DNA from: Sulfurovum sp.
GTDB lineage: Bacteria > Campylobacterota > Campylobacteria > Campylobacterales > Sulfurovaceae
DNA length: 18,252 nucleotides
Assembly: GCA_022729615.1 (NCBI GenBank)
Contig: DZAQ01000016.1
Location: 1 to 18,252, forward strand
Direction: 5' to 3'
Positions 6,411 to 14,430 of this stretch are shown here, one piece after another. The translations under genes and the position numbers were made by a program. A model generated the notes under the pieces. That model made no database searches. It saw nothing but the letters and a program-made list of their open reading frames with translations, and was not told the DNA's origin. The number at the start of each line of letters is the position of its first letter. Positions within the stretch are counted from its first letter, which is position 1.

Positions 6411-9400
6411 TGCTCGCTCGAAGCTCTCTGATCGCCAAAGCAGTCGCTCTGGCTGCTGCAATGGTTGTAAAGTAGGCTATATTATTTGCGAGTACGGATT
6501 GCCTGATAGTTTTTGCATCATCTTTACTCGCTTTGTTGTCGCTTGTATTGATCGCCAAAGAGATTTCACCATTTTTGATCATATCATCTATATTTGGACG
6601 CCCCTCATGGATCTTGAGTACCATCTGCGAAGCTACACCGGCGATCTGCAGCGCTTCGTGTGTTCCTTCCGTAGCAACGATCTCAAATCCAAGATCTGCA
6701 AACATCTTGCCGATCTCCCCGGCGTATCGCTTATCGTTCTGTGCAAGCGAAATGAAGAGTTTTCCGCTCAAAGGAAGATTGTTTTTGCTTGCAAACTGGC
6801 TCTTTGCGAAACTCATGCCAAAATTATCGGATATCCCCATCACCTCACCGGTCGATTTCATCTCAGGACCTAGGATCAGATCGGAACCGGGAAGTTTGTT
6901 GAATGGGAAGACAGCCTCTTTGACCGCGATATGCCCCTTGAGCCTCGGCTCTAAAATCTTTTTCTCATAGTTGACGACTTTGAAAGTATCATAAAAGCGC
7001 AGGGCTTCCCTGAGATCGCCTTGGATCATAACCCTTGTCGCTACTTTCGCAAGAGGCAAACCTGTTGCTTTCGAGACGAATGGCACAGTCCTTGACGCTC
7101 TTGGATTAACTTCGATAAGGTAGATATCCTCTTTATGTATCGCAAATTGGATATTGAGCAGACCGATCACACCCATTCCCAAGGCGATATTTGCTGTCTG
7201 CTCTTTGATCTCCTCTTGAATAGTATTGGAGATGGAGACCGGCGGGAGTGAACACGCAGAATCTCCGGAGTGTATTCCGGCCTCTTCGATATGCTGCATG
7301 ATAGCGCCCAGATAGACCTCTTTGCCGTCACAAATCGCATCGACATCAAGCTCTATTGCGTTATCGAGAAATTTGTCTATCAAAACAGGCGCATCATTGG
7401 AGACACTCACCGCCTCATCCATATATTTTCTCAACTCTTTGTCATTATAAACGGTACGCATCCCGCGACCGCCCAATACAAAACTTGGACGCACCAATAC
7501 CGGATAGCCTATTCGGTTAGCGATCGCCATCGCTTCATCTTTGGCAAATGCCGTCCCGTTGTCGGGCTGTCTGAGTCCTAGGTTTTTGATAAATGTAGAG
7601 AATTTCTCTCTATCTTCCGCCAAATCGATCACTTTTGCCGATGTGCCGGAAATCTTGGCGCCGATCGCAGTGAGGTTTTTTGCCAATTTCAAGGGTGTCT
7701 GCCCTCCAAAATGGACGATCACTCCATCAGGATTTTCGAGCTCTATCACATTTCTGACATGCTCAAAATCAATAGGTTCAAAATAGAGCACATCGGAAGT
7801 ATCATAATCGGTAGAGACAGTTTCGGGATTGCAGTTATACATAATAGACTTGATACCCATATCTTCAAGCGCGAAGGAGGCATGGACACAGCAGTAGTCA
7901 AACTCAATCCCCTGACCGATACGGTTTGGACCGCCGCCGATGACAAGCACCTTCTTTCTCTCTTCAGTATGGGACTCTAACGCACACTCACTCTCTTGAG
8001 GAAGTTTAATAATATTGGTCGAAGAGTAAAGATAGGGTGTCAACGCCTTAAATTCGGCTGCGCAAGTATCTACCTCATTGTACTCAAGTACGACTCCCAA
8101 TTTTTCTCTTGCTCTATAGATATCATTTTCGTTGAGATCCAGCCCCTCTTTTTTGTTGAGAATCATAGCTATCATCGCATCGGAGAATCCATCGCTTTTG
8201 ACTCTTCTCAATAGATTTTCATCCGAGAGTATGCCAATTTCCATCGTTGCTTCGCTTTGCGCAAGCTCTTCAAGCTGAGTGAGAAACCAACGGTCTATTT
8301 TGCACAATTGATACACACTCTCGACACTCATCCCTCGTCTAAAAGCCTCGAAAACATAGAGAACACGCTTTTCGTTTGGACGCCTGATCTCTCTAGCAAG
8401 CTCTTCTTCATCGCATTCAACCCGGTTAAATCCCACAAGTCCCGTCTCAAGGGAACACAAAGCCTTTTGAAAAGACTCCTTGAAGGTGCGCCCGATACTC
8501 ATCACCTCACCCACACTCTTCATAGCCGTAGTCAGCGTAGAGTTTGCCATAGGGAACTTCTCAAAAGTAAAGCGCGGAATCTTGGTAACTATATAATCGA
8601 TTACAGGCTCGAAACTAGCCGGTGTGCCGGTAATATCATTGGTAATTTCATCGAGAGTATAGCCAACCGCAAGGAGTGTAGCAACCTTCGCGATGGGATA
8701 CCCCGTTGCTTTGGAGGCCAATGCCGAGGATCGACTTACTCTTGGATTCATCTCAATGACGATCATACGACCTGTTTCGGGATTGACGGAAAACTGCACA
8801 TTCGATCCGCCTGTATCTACGCCGACTTCGCGTAAAATCTTGAAAGAGGCATCTCTCATTCGCTGATACTCTTTGTCTGTGAGTGTCAATGCGGGAGCGA
8901 TCGTGATGCTATCGCCTGTATGCACCCCCATCGGATCAAAGTTTTCAATGGAGCAGACGATGATGCAGTTATCCGCTCTGTCACGGATCACCTCCATCTC
9001 ATACTCTTTCCATCCCAACAAAGACTCTTCGATCAGTATCTCAGAGATCGGACTCGCCTCAAGTCCGCCTTTGACGATCTCTTTGAACTCATCCATATTA
9101 TAGGCGACACCGCTTCCGCCGCCTGCTAGCGTATAAGAAGCACGAATGATAAGCGGGAAGCCGATATTTTTCGCCGCTACTAGAGCCTCATCCATATTGT
9201 AGGCATATTGCGAGATGGGCAAATCCATCCCGATCTTGATCATCGACTCCTTGAACTCTTGGCGATCCTCGCCTTTTTTGATCGCTGCAGGCTTCGCACC
9301 CAAAAACTCAATACCCTCCAGCATCCCTTTCTCGTGCATGCTCATAGCCACATTGAGCGCAGTCTGTCCTCCCATAGTAGGAAGGATAGCATCCACCTTC

Positions 9401-9642
9401 TCGATCGCAATGATTTGCGCGATCACATCTTCCGTGATCGGCTCAATATAGGTGCGGTGTGCAAATTCCGGATCTGTCATAATGGTTGCGGGATTTGAAT
9501 TGATGAGTACTACTCTGTAGCCCAGCTCTTTGAGTGTTTTTGCTGCTTGCGTTCCGGAATAGTCAAATTCACAGGCTTGACCAATGACGATCGGTCCGGA
9601 ACCGATGAGGAGAATTGTTTTGATATCTTCGCGTTTTGGCAT
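6367..9642 (-). CDS. carB: Carbamoyl-phosphate synthase large subunit
   Basis: Makes carbamoyl phosphate from bicarbonate, two ATP and ammonia passed from the glutaminase subunit CarA, feeding arginine and pyrimidine synthesis. At 1091 aa it is full length. Seen: a first ATP-grasp half (residues 1 to about 400) starting PKREDIKTILLIGSGPIVIG with MGGQTALN; an oligomerisation region (about 400-555); a second ATP-grasp half from about 565 (VLVIGGGPNRIGQGIEFDY) with FGGQTPLKLA and VLVRPSFVLGGRGM. The MGS-type allosteric domain runs from about 950 to the end. ATG start; GGAAGG at 9647-9652 is close upstream. carA is not in the window. A TATAAT at 9671-9676 gives it its own promoter after mreC. The 3' end overlaps the TsaC-like gene, so the two may be translationally coupled. 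Confidence 0.98.
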   Translation of the reverse strand: MPKREDIKTILLIGSGPIVIGQACEFDYSGTQAAKTLKELGYRVVLINSNPATIMTDPEFAHRTYIEPITEDVIAQIIAIEKVDAILPTMGGQTALNVAMSMHEKGMLEGIEFLGAKPAAIKKGEDRQEFKESMIKIGMDLPISQYAYNMDEALVAAKNIGFPLIIRASYTLAGGGSGVAYNMDEFKEIVKGGLEASPISEILIEESLLGWKEYEMEVIRDRADNCIIVCSIENFDPMGVHTGDSITIAPALTLTDKEYQRMRDASFKILREVGVDTGGSNVQFSVNPETGRMIVIEMNPRVSRSSALASKATGYPIAKVATLLAVGYTLDEITNDITGTPASFEPVIDYIVTKIPRFTFEKFPMANSTLTTAMKSVGEVMSIGRTFKESFQKALCSLETGLVGFNRVECDEEELAREIRRPNEKRVLYVFEAFRRGMSVESVYQLCKIDRWFLTQLEELAQSEATMEIGILSDENLLRRVKSDGFSDAMIAMILNKKEGLDLNENDIYRAREKLGVVLEYNEVDTCAAEFKALTPYLYSSTNIIKLPQESECALESHTEERKKVLVIGGGPNRIGQGIEFDYCCVHASFALEDMGIKSIMYNCNPETVSTDYDTSDVLYFEPIDFEHVRNVIELENPDGVIVHFGGQTPLKLAKNLTAIGAKISGTSAKVIDLAEDREKFSTFIKNLGLRQPDNGTAFAKDEAMAIANRIGYPVLVRPSFVLGGRGMRTVYNDKELRKYMDEAVSVSNDAPVLIDKFLDNAIELDVDAICDGKEVYLGAIMQHIEEAGIHSGDSACSLPPVSISNTIQEEIKEQTANIALGMGVIGLLNIQFAIHKEDIYLIEVNPRASRTVPFVSKATGLPLAKVATRVMIQGDLREALRFYDTFKVVNYEKKILEPRLKGHIAVKEAVFPFNKLPGSDLILGPEMKSTGEVMGISDNFGMSFAKSQFASKNNLPLSGKLFISLAQNDKRYAGEIGKMFADLGFEIVATEGTHEALQIAGVASQMVLKIHEGRPNIDDMIKNGEISLAINTSDNKASKDDAKTIRQSVLANNIAYFTTIAAARATALAIRELRASNGSLKPKALQDYLA

Positions 9643-9670
9643 GGAACCTTCCCTCTTTATTAGTTAATGT

Positions 9671-9676
9671 ATTATA
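9671..9676 (-). promoter_or_regulatory. Candidate -10 box of carB
   Basis: On the minus strand TATAAT lies 28 bases before the carB ATG and follows a run of six Ts (TTTTTTG), a common context for sigma-70 promoters in Campylobacterota, where the -35 box is poorly conserved. It lies in the 77-base gap between mreC and carB, so carB can probably be transcribed separately from the shape genes. Confidence 0.55.
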
Positions 9677-9692
9677 CAAAAAATTATTTAAT

Positions 9693-9718
9693 TGCCCCTG
9701 CTTGGAGGCGATAGGGCA
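9693..9718 (-). terminator. Imperfect hairpin just after mreC, possible weak terminator
   Basis: On the minus strand TGCCCT (9718-9713) can pair with AGGGGCA (9699-9693), with one bulged G. The T-run (9679-9684 region) comes about ten bases later. It may partly end mreBC transcription before the carB promoter. The stem is short and the T-run distant, so this is only a candidate. Confidence 0.3.
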
Positions 9719-9719
9719 G

Positions 9720-10853
9720 TTAGAACATATCGAGATTTTCAACTTTTGGTTTTGGTTTTTGACTTGGTTTTGGTTTTGGCTTCGGCTTCGGTTTTGGTTT
9801 TGGTTTTGCCTGATTTTCTTCAGGCGGCTGCAGCTGTTCGCCACTCACCTCATCATCCGGAGTTTGGATCACGCTCTTTGCTGCGTCAGGAAGCACAGAC
9901 GGAATGCTTGATATCTCTGTTGCATTCATCTGTGAGAGTGTTGCGTTGGCATCTTTTTCTAGGCTAGCATGATTTATGGAGCTCATATTGCCCTCAAGAG
10001 ATGTTTGATTTGCATCCAATTGAGTTTGTGAGCCATTATTGTCACAAAAATATCTCCCGTCATATTTTGAAGCGAGTGTAACAGATGTATCTTTAATGAG
10101 ATAGAAATAGTTAGGATGGAGTATATCCGCATACGGTTTGATATAGGCAACTTTATAACTGCTTTCAATCTCTACTTTCTTGACCACCCCTACAGGAATA
10201 TTGGCAAAAAATATCGTATCCAGACCGCTTGTCACCACCACATCTTCCGGCGCTATATTGAACCACTTTGGAATGAATTTGACTACCATCCCCTCTTCAT
10301 CGCTTCCTATCGCTATACCTGCTGCCCGTTCTTTGCCCACAAGTACCATAAAACGGCATTTTTTGTTTGAAACAAGCGTACCGTAGAGATTGTTGTTATA
10401 AACTTCCGCGACACCGGCTGCGACGCCATCTTGAATCAAGCCATAGAATTTTCCATTGGTTCCGTTAAAATCAAGAGGTTTTGTCAAGATAACCTGACTG
10501 AAGGTGTTGAGCTTCACATAGGAGATAGTCTGGACGATGTCAACACTTTCGCGCGGCATCCTCTCCAAAGATGGAATTTTATTATAAAGGTCACTCACTT
10601 GCGATATATAGTGCTTTTGCTCCAAAAGCAGCTTTCGTAGAATTTTATTTTCCCTATTGAGCTTTTGAATCGTCTCTTTTTGATAGACGAAACTCTGACT
10701 TTTGTCGCCGACTTCTGTCGTCACTCGTGTGTATGTTTGCTTTACGGGATTGATAAAAGAGAGGAGAGTATCAAGTAATTTATTATTGGTTTGCGTCAGA
10801 ACGACTCCAAAAAGGAGCACGAGCAGTATGATGACAAGAACTCTAGTCTTCAT
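9720..10853 (-). CDS. mreC: Rod shape-determining protein MreC with a Lys-Pro tail
   Basis: Inner-membrane/periplasmic scaffold of the elongasome that links MreB to peptidoglycan synthases. Seen in 377 aa: TM helix at about residues 4-21, a coiled-coil region around 50-90, then the paired beta domains of MreC to about residue 265. A long disordered acidic stretch rich in Ser, Asn and Asp follows, then a tail of seven Lys-Pro units, SQ, two more KP units and a short end VENLDMF. The tail is an unusual addition; typical MreC proteins end soon after the beta domains. The ATG lies inside the end of mreB (11-base overlap) with no good ribosome-binding site, so translation is probably coupled to mreB. 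MreD and the RodA/PBP2 genes are not in the window. Confidence 0.95.
   Translation of the reverse strand: MKTRVLVIILLVLLFGVVLTQTNNKLLDTLLSFINPVKQTYTRVTTEVGDKSQSFVYQKETIQKLNRENKILRKLLLEQKHYISQVSDLYNKIPSLERMPRESVDIVQTISYVKLNTFSQVILTKPLDFNGTNGKFYGLIQDGVAAGVAEVYNNNLYGTLVSNKKCRFMVLVGKERAAGIAIGSDEEGMVVKFIPKWFNIAPEDVVVTSGLDTIFFANIPVGVVKKVEIESSYKVAYIKPYADILHPNYFYLIKDTSVTLASKYDGRYFCDNNGSQTQLDANQTSLEGNMSSINHASLEKDANATLSQMNATEISSIPSVLPDAAKSVIQTPDDEVSGEQLQPPEENQAKPKPKPKPKPKPKPSQKPKPKVENLDMF
9744..9808 (-). repeat. Six-base repeat tract encoding the Lys-Pro tail of MreC
   Basis: The minus strand reads near-perfect copies of AAACCA/AAGCCG: seven units, a break (AGTCAA), then two more. Each unit encodes Lys-Pro, so gain or loss of a unit would keep the frame and change only tail length. 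The mix of AAA/AAG and CCA/CCG shows it is not freshly expanded. Confidence 0.85.
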
Positions 10854-11877
10854 ACGCTATTTGCTGGAGAATATCTATCTCATCAAGCGCTTTTCCTGTG
10901 CCTTTTGCGACAGCAAGCAGCGGGTCTTCGGCTACATATACGGGGAGCTTTACAAGATCGGAGAGATATTTATCCAATCCCCTGATAAGCGCGCCGCCGC
11001 CCGTAAGAACGATACCGTTTTCTACGATATCACCTGCCAACTCCGGAGGTGTTGCTTCAAGCACAGATTTGAGCGCAGCCCCAATCTCTCTAATAGGGTC
11101 TTTCATGGCTTCTCTTATATGCTCGCTGGTGATGATTATAGATGTAAGCCCCCCCTCGATCGCATCACGCCCGTTGACCGTCATACTCAACTCCTCTTCA
11201 AGAGGTACGGCAGTTCCTATCTTGATCTTGATCTCTTCGGCAATTCGTTCACCGATATGAAGATTGAAATTTCTTCTGATATACTCTACGATCGAAGCAT
11301 CGAGTTTATCACCAGCTACCCGAATCGATTTGCTCAAAACAAGTCCGCCGAGAGATATCACGCCGATCTCCGTCGTACCGCCGCCTATATCGACGACGAG
11401 ATTGCCATTTGGCTCTTTGACAGGAAGTCCCGCTCCTATCGCAGCCGCCATTGGCTCTTCGATGAGATAGACAAAGCGTGCTCCCGCATTGAGCGCTGAC
11501 TCTCTGACGGCTTTGCGTTCTACCTGCGTCAATCCGTAGGGAACACAAATGATAATACGAGGAGAGAAGAATTTTTTTCGTTTATGTGATTTCTCTATAA
11601 AATATCGGATCATCATTTCTGTGATTTTAAAGTCCGCGATGACCCCATCTCTCATCGGACGGATTGCCTTGATATTGCCGGGTGTCTTCCCGACCATATC
11701 TTTCGCCTCTTGACCTACGGCAAGAATCCGCTCTTGACCATTTCTGTCAACTTGAATTGCCACAACAGAGGGCTCGTTGATACTGATACCCTGCCCCTTG
11801 ATCAACACTAGCGTATTGGCAGTTCCAAGGTCGATAGCCATATCATTGGAGAAGGCTCCTAATAATTTCTTAAACAT
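10843..11877 (-). CDS. mreB: Actin-like rod shape-determining protein MreB
   Basis: Cytoplasmic actin homologue that polymerises along the inner membrane and guides lateral wall synthesis. 344 aa, normal length. Seen: N-terminal membrane-binding stretch (MFKKLLGAF), phosphate-1 loop AIDLGTANTLV at 14-24, phosphate-2 loop VDIGGGTTEIG at about 160-170, and the adenosine motif LTGGGALIRGLD near 290-300. ATG start; AAGGA at 11885-11889 lies seven bases upstream and overlaps the clpX stop codon. The gap to clpX is 11 bases and mreC overlaps at the 3' end, so the gene sits in the middle of a tight operon. Confidence 0.98.
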   Translation of the reverse strand: MFKKLLGAFSNDMAIDLGTANTLVLIKGQGISINEPSVVAIQVDRNGQERILAVGQEAKDMVGKTPGNIKAIRPMRDGVIADFKITEMMIRYFIEKSHKRKKFFSPRIIICVPYGLTQVERKAVRESALNAGARFVYLIEEPMAAAIGAGLPVKEPNGNLVVDIGGGTTEIGVISLGGLVLSKSIRVAGDKLDASIVEYIRRNFNLHIGERIAEEIKIKIGTAVPLEEELSMTVNGRDAIEGGLTSIIITSEHIREAMKDPIREIGAALKSVLEATPPELAGDIVENGIVLTGGGALIRGLDKYLSDLVKLPVYVAEDPLLAVAKGTGKALDEIDILQQIAYED

Positions 11878-11888
11878 TCTTTTTTCCT

Positions 11889-13112
11889 TTATGCACTTTT
11901 TTTCTTTTTGATGTAGGCAGGCTTCTCGCCTGTTTTGATAACTTCCGGAGTGATAACAACTTCATAATTTTTGAGTTCCGGCAACTCATACATGATATCC
12001 AGCAAAATCTCCTCCATGATAGAGCGAAGCCCCCTAGCGCCGCTCTTTCTATCGATAGCCCGCTGTGCGATAAGCTCCAGTGCCTCAGGCTCAAAAGAGA
12101 GCTCTACATCATCTATCAAAAAGAGTTTTTGATACTGTTTGAGCAGTGAGTTTTTGGGCTCCATCAAGATTCTTACCATATCCTCTTTGGAAATTTGCTG
12201 CAGTGTTGCATGGACATGCAGTCGGCCTATGAGCTCAGGGATAAGACCGAAAGAGACGAGATCGCCCGATTCGACAAGATGAATCATATCCTCCTCTTCG
12301 CTTTTAGTACGCTGTTTCTGTCCAAAGCCAAGTGTATTGTTGCCGAGTCGTCTTTTGATGATATCATTGAGCCCGTCAAATGCGCCTCCGCAGATAAAGA
12401 GTATATTGGAGGTATCGATCTGGATAAAATCTTGATTCGGGTGTTTGCGTCCGCCTTTGGGCGGAATATTTACAATAGACCCTTCAATGATCTTGAGAAG
12501 CGCCTGCTGCACCCCTTCGCCCGAAACATCTCTGGTGATAGATCTATTTTCGCCCATCCTGGCTATTTTGTCCACCTCATCGATAAAGACAATCCCTTTT
12601 TCAGCCAGATCAACATCTCCGTCGGCAGCCTGAAGCAGTTTGGTGAGGATATTTTCTACATCTTCACCCACATAGCCGGCCTCCGTGAGATTGGTCGCAT
12701 CTGCTATTGCAATCGGAACATTCAAAAACCTTGCGATCGTCTGTGCCAACAAAGTTTTACCGCTCCCTGTGGGACCGATAAGAAGAATATTGGATTTTGC
12801 GATCTGGGTATCATCATCTTTCATCTCTTTAAATATTCGTTTATAGTGGTTGTACACAGCGACGCTCAATGTCTTTTTGGCACCCTCTTGACCGATGACA
12901 TACTCATCGAGCATCGATTTTATCTCTTTGGGCGAGAGCAGCGCTTCGTCAAAATTGAACTCAAATGACGGTTCCTCTTCACCAAAAAATATCTTATAAG
13001 CAGAAACGACACAATTTGGGCAGATATAGGCATCCAACCCTTGAATACCTGCTAGTAGAGGATTTTCAGCACTCTCGGCAATATTGCAGAAACTGCACCT
13101 TTTTTTAGACAT
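11889..13112 (-). CDS. clpX: ATP-dependent Clp protease ATP-binding subunit ClpX
   Basis: AAA+ unfoldase that delivers tagged proteins to ClpP. 407 aa. Seen: N-terminal zinc-binding domain with C6, C9, C31 and C34; Walker A GPTGSGKT near 112-119; Walker B IVFIDEVDK near 174-182; the sensor-2 region RKSGARGLR near 354. The ClpP-docking loop reads LGF (in NNTLGFGQK) where E. coli has IGF. ATG start with AAGGA six bases upstream; the start overlaps the lpxA stop by eight bases. clpP is not in the window. Placement between lpxA and mreB is the usual arrangement in Helicobacter and relatives, so it suggests shared expression rather than a special function. Confidence 0.98.
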   Translation of the reverse strand: MSKKRCSFCNIAESAENPLLAGIQGLDAYICPNCVVSAYKIFFGEEEPSFEFNFDEALLSPKEIKSMLDEYVIGQEGAKKTLSVAVYNHYKRIFKEMKDDDTQIAKSNILLIGPTGSGKTLLAQTIARFLNVPIAIADATNLTEAGYVGEDVENILTKLLQAADGDVDLAEKGIVFIDEVDKIARMGENRSITRDVSGEGVQQALLKIIEGSIVNIPPKGGRKHPNQDFIQIDTSNILFICGGAFDGLNDIIKRRLGNNTLGFGQKQRTKSEEEDMIHLVESGDLVSFGLIPELIGRLHVHATLQQISKEDMVRILMEPKNSLLKQYQKLFLIDDVELSFEPEALELIAQRAIDRKSGARGLRSIMEEILLDIMYELPELKNYEVVITPEVIKTGEKPAYIKKKKSA

Positions 13113-13896
13113 CCATTTTCCTTGTATAGGGGATTCCCCGTTTTGATTTCATAACAAACTCAGCAACTCTTTTGACATAGAGCGACTCACTCTGCGCAAA
13201 GAGACTCTCAGCAATCTCTTGAAGCGGCTGCCCCTTCTCGAAGAGTTCTCTATAAGCACTCTTGAGCTGGTCGATCTCACCCCTCTCGACACCTCTGCGC
13301 AAACCTGTCAGATTGAGCCCTCTGAGTGTAGCGCGATTGCCTTCTGCCATGCAGTACGGAGGAATATCCTGCGCCAGCGCACTTGCTCCTGCAAGCATTG
13401 CATATTGCCCGATTTTGACAAATTGATGGATCGCACTGAGTCCGCCGATCACCACAAAATCCTCCAGCTCTACATGACCTGCAAGCGTCGCACCATTTGC
13501 CAAAATGCAGTGGCTTCCTATCTGTACATCGTGACCGATATGGACATATCCCATCAACAGGTTTTGGTTGCCGATCTTGGTGATCCGCCCTCCACCCTCA
13601 GTACCGGGATTGATCTGCGCAAACTCCCTGATCGTGTTATTGTCTCCGATGATGAGCTGTACCTCTTCACCTTTGTACTTCAAATCCTGCGGTATCGTCC
13701 CGATGGCGGAATGGGCGAAGATTCTATTATTTTTGCCGATTTGCGTATGACCCTCGATGAGCACATGAGAAGCGACCGTCGTCCCCTCACCGATAGTGAC
13801 ATCTTTGGTGATATAGCAAAAGGGTCCTATCGTGACATTCGCACCGATCGATGCCCCCTCTTCGATGATAGAGGTAGGATGTATATTCTGTCTCAA
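13105..13896 (-). CDS. lpxA: UDP-N-acetylglucosamine O-acyltransferase
   Basis: First enzyme of lipid A synthesis, transferring an R-3-hydroxyacyl chain from ACP to UDP-GlcNAc. 263 aa, normal length. Seen: a left-handed beta-helix of hexapeptide repeats from about residue 3 to 185 (IIEEGA, IGANVT and so on), catalytic H122 in VHIGHDVQIG (equivalent to E. coli H125), then a helical C-terminal domain with GLRRGVERGEI. The start is TTG at 13896, supported by AGGG (13904-13907) seven bases upstream and by the fit to other LpxA N-termini (xIHPTSIIEEGA). It is nine bases after fabZ and overlaps clpX. FabZ and LpxA compete for hydroxyacyl-ACP, so coexpression makes biochemical sense. Confidence 0.97.
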   Translation of the reverse strand: MRQNIHPTSIIEEGASIGANVTIGPFCYITKDVTIGEGTTVASHVLIEGHTQIGKNNRIFAHSAIGTIPQDLKYKGEEVQLIIGDNNTIREFAQINPGTEGGGRITKIGNQNLLMGYVHIGHDVQIGSHCILANGATLAGHVELEDFVVIGGLSAIHQFVKIGQYAMLAGASALAQDIPPYCMAEGNRATLRGLNLTGLRRGVERGEIDQLKSAYRELFEKGQPLQEIAESLFAQSESLYVKRVAEFVMKSKRGIPYTRKMDV

Positions 13897-13905
13897 TGCT
13901 CTGCC

Positions 13906-14355
13906 CTATTTATCAACGATCATGGCTTTGAGTTCAGCCTGTGCGACAACTTTTTCGTCAACATAAGCTTCGGCATCGAGCTGCCAGACGGCGCCCTTAT
14001 TTTTGATGACATGAAGCTTATAGACCAATTGGTCACCGGGTGTCACCGGCGCTCTAAATTTTGCCTTGTCTATACTCAAAAAATAGACCACTTTCGAATC
14101 AGCTTTACCCTGCTCTTCCGGTGGCAGACTCTGAAATGCCAATACGCCGCCCGCTTGTGCCATCCCCTCTATGATCATCACACCCGGATAGATCGGATGA
14201 TCCGGAAAATGTCCCTGGAAAACAGGCTCAGAGATAGAGACATTTTTATATGCTTCTATCGATTTCCCAGCCACAAGCTCCGTAACCCTATCTACCAACA
14301 AAAATGGGTAACGATGAGGAAGAATTTTTTGAATCTCTACAACATTATATAACAA
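13906..14355 (-). CDS. fabZ: 3-hydroxyacyl-ACP dehydratase FabZ
   Basis: Hot-dog-fold dehydratase of type II fatty-acid synthesis. 149 aa. Seen: LPHRYPFLLVDRV at 12-24, catalytic H49 in GHFPDHPIYPG and E63 in MIIEGMAQAGG. The start is TTG at 14355, backed by AAAGG (14362-14366) six bases upstream; no in-frame ATG or GTG would keep the conserved N-terminus. First gene of the fabZ-lpxA-clpX-mreB-mreC run. A 75-base gap separates it from queH upstream and carries a possible -10 box. Confidence 0.96.
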   Translation of the reverse strand: MLYNVVEIQKILPHRYPFLLVDRVTELVAGKSIEAYKNVSISEPVFQGHFPDHPIYPGVMIIEGMAQAGGVLAFQSLPPEEQGKADSKVVYFLSIDKAKFRAPVTPGDQLVYKLHVIKNKGAVWQLDAEAYVDEKVVAQAELKAMIVDK

Positions 14356-14387
14356 GTTGAGCCTTTGTAAAAAATTTAAAGAGTATT

Positions 14388-14393
14388 ATTCTA
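14388..14393 (-). promoter_or_regulatory. Candidate -10 box for the fabZ-mreC operon
   Basis: On the minus strand TAGAAT (within GATAGAATAATAC) lies about 32 bases before the fabZ TTG, in AT-rich DNA between queH and fabZ. There is no clear -35 box, only a T-rich stretch. Weak but well placed for an operon promoter; read-through from queH is also possible, as I see no convincing terminator there. Confidence 0.35.
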
Positions 14394-14430
14394 TCGAAAA
14401 TATTTTAAAAACCCCATCAAGACTCTGCGA

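Noticed and set aside
10702..11499. Open frame of 265 codons on the + strand opposite mreC and mreB
   Set aside because: Antisense to strongly conserved mreB, with no domain pattern and an odd composition rich in Arg, Ser, Tyr and Cys. Treated as a shadow.
12195..12968. Open frame of 257 codons on the + strand opposite clpX
   Set aside because: Fully inside clpX on the other strand, with no motif and no promoter or ribosome-binding site. Treated as a shadow.
13219..14352. Long open frame (377 codons) on the + strand opposite fabZ and lpxA
   Set aside because: It lies antisense to two clear genes, has no ribosome-binding site of note, a composition unlike a real protein (many Cys, His, Arg, Asp), and no motif. 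It is a by-product of codon bias in the opposite strand.
14356..14430. Possible terminator after queH
   Set aside because: There is a GGGGTTTTT run on the minus strand, but I could not find a matching stem before it.
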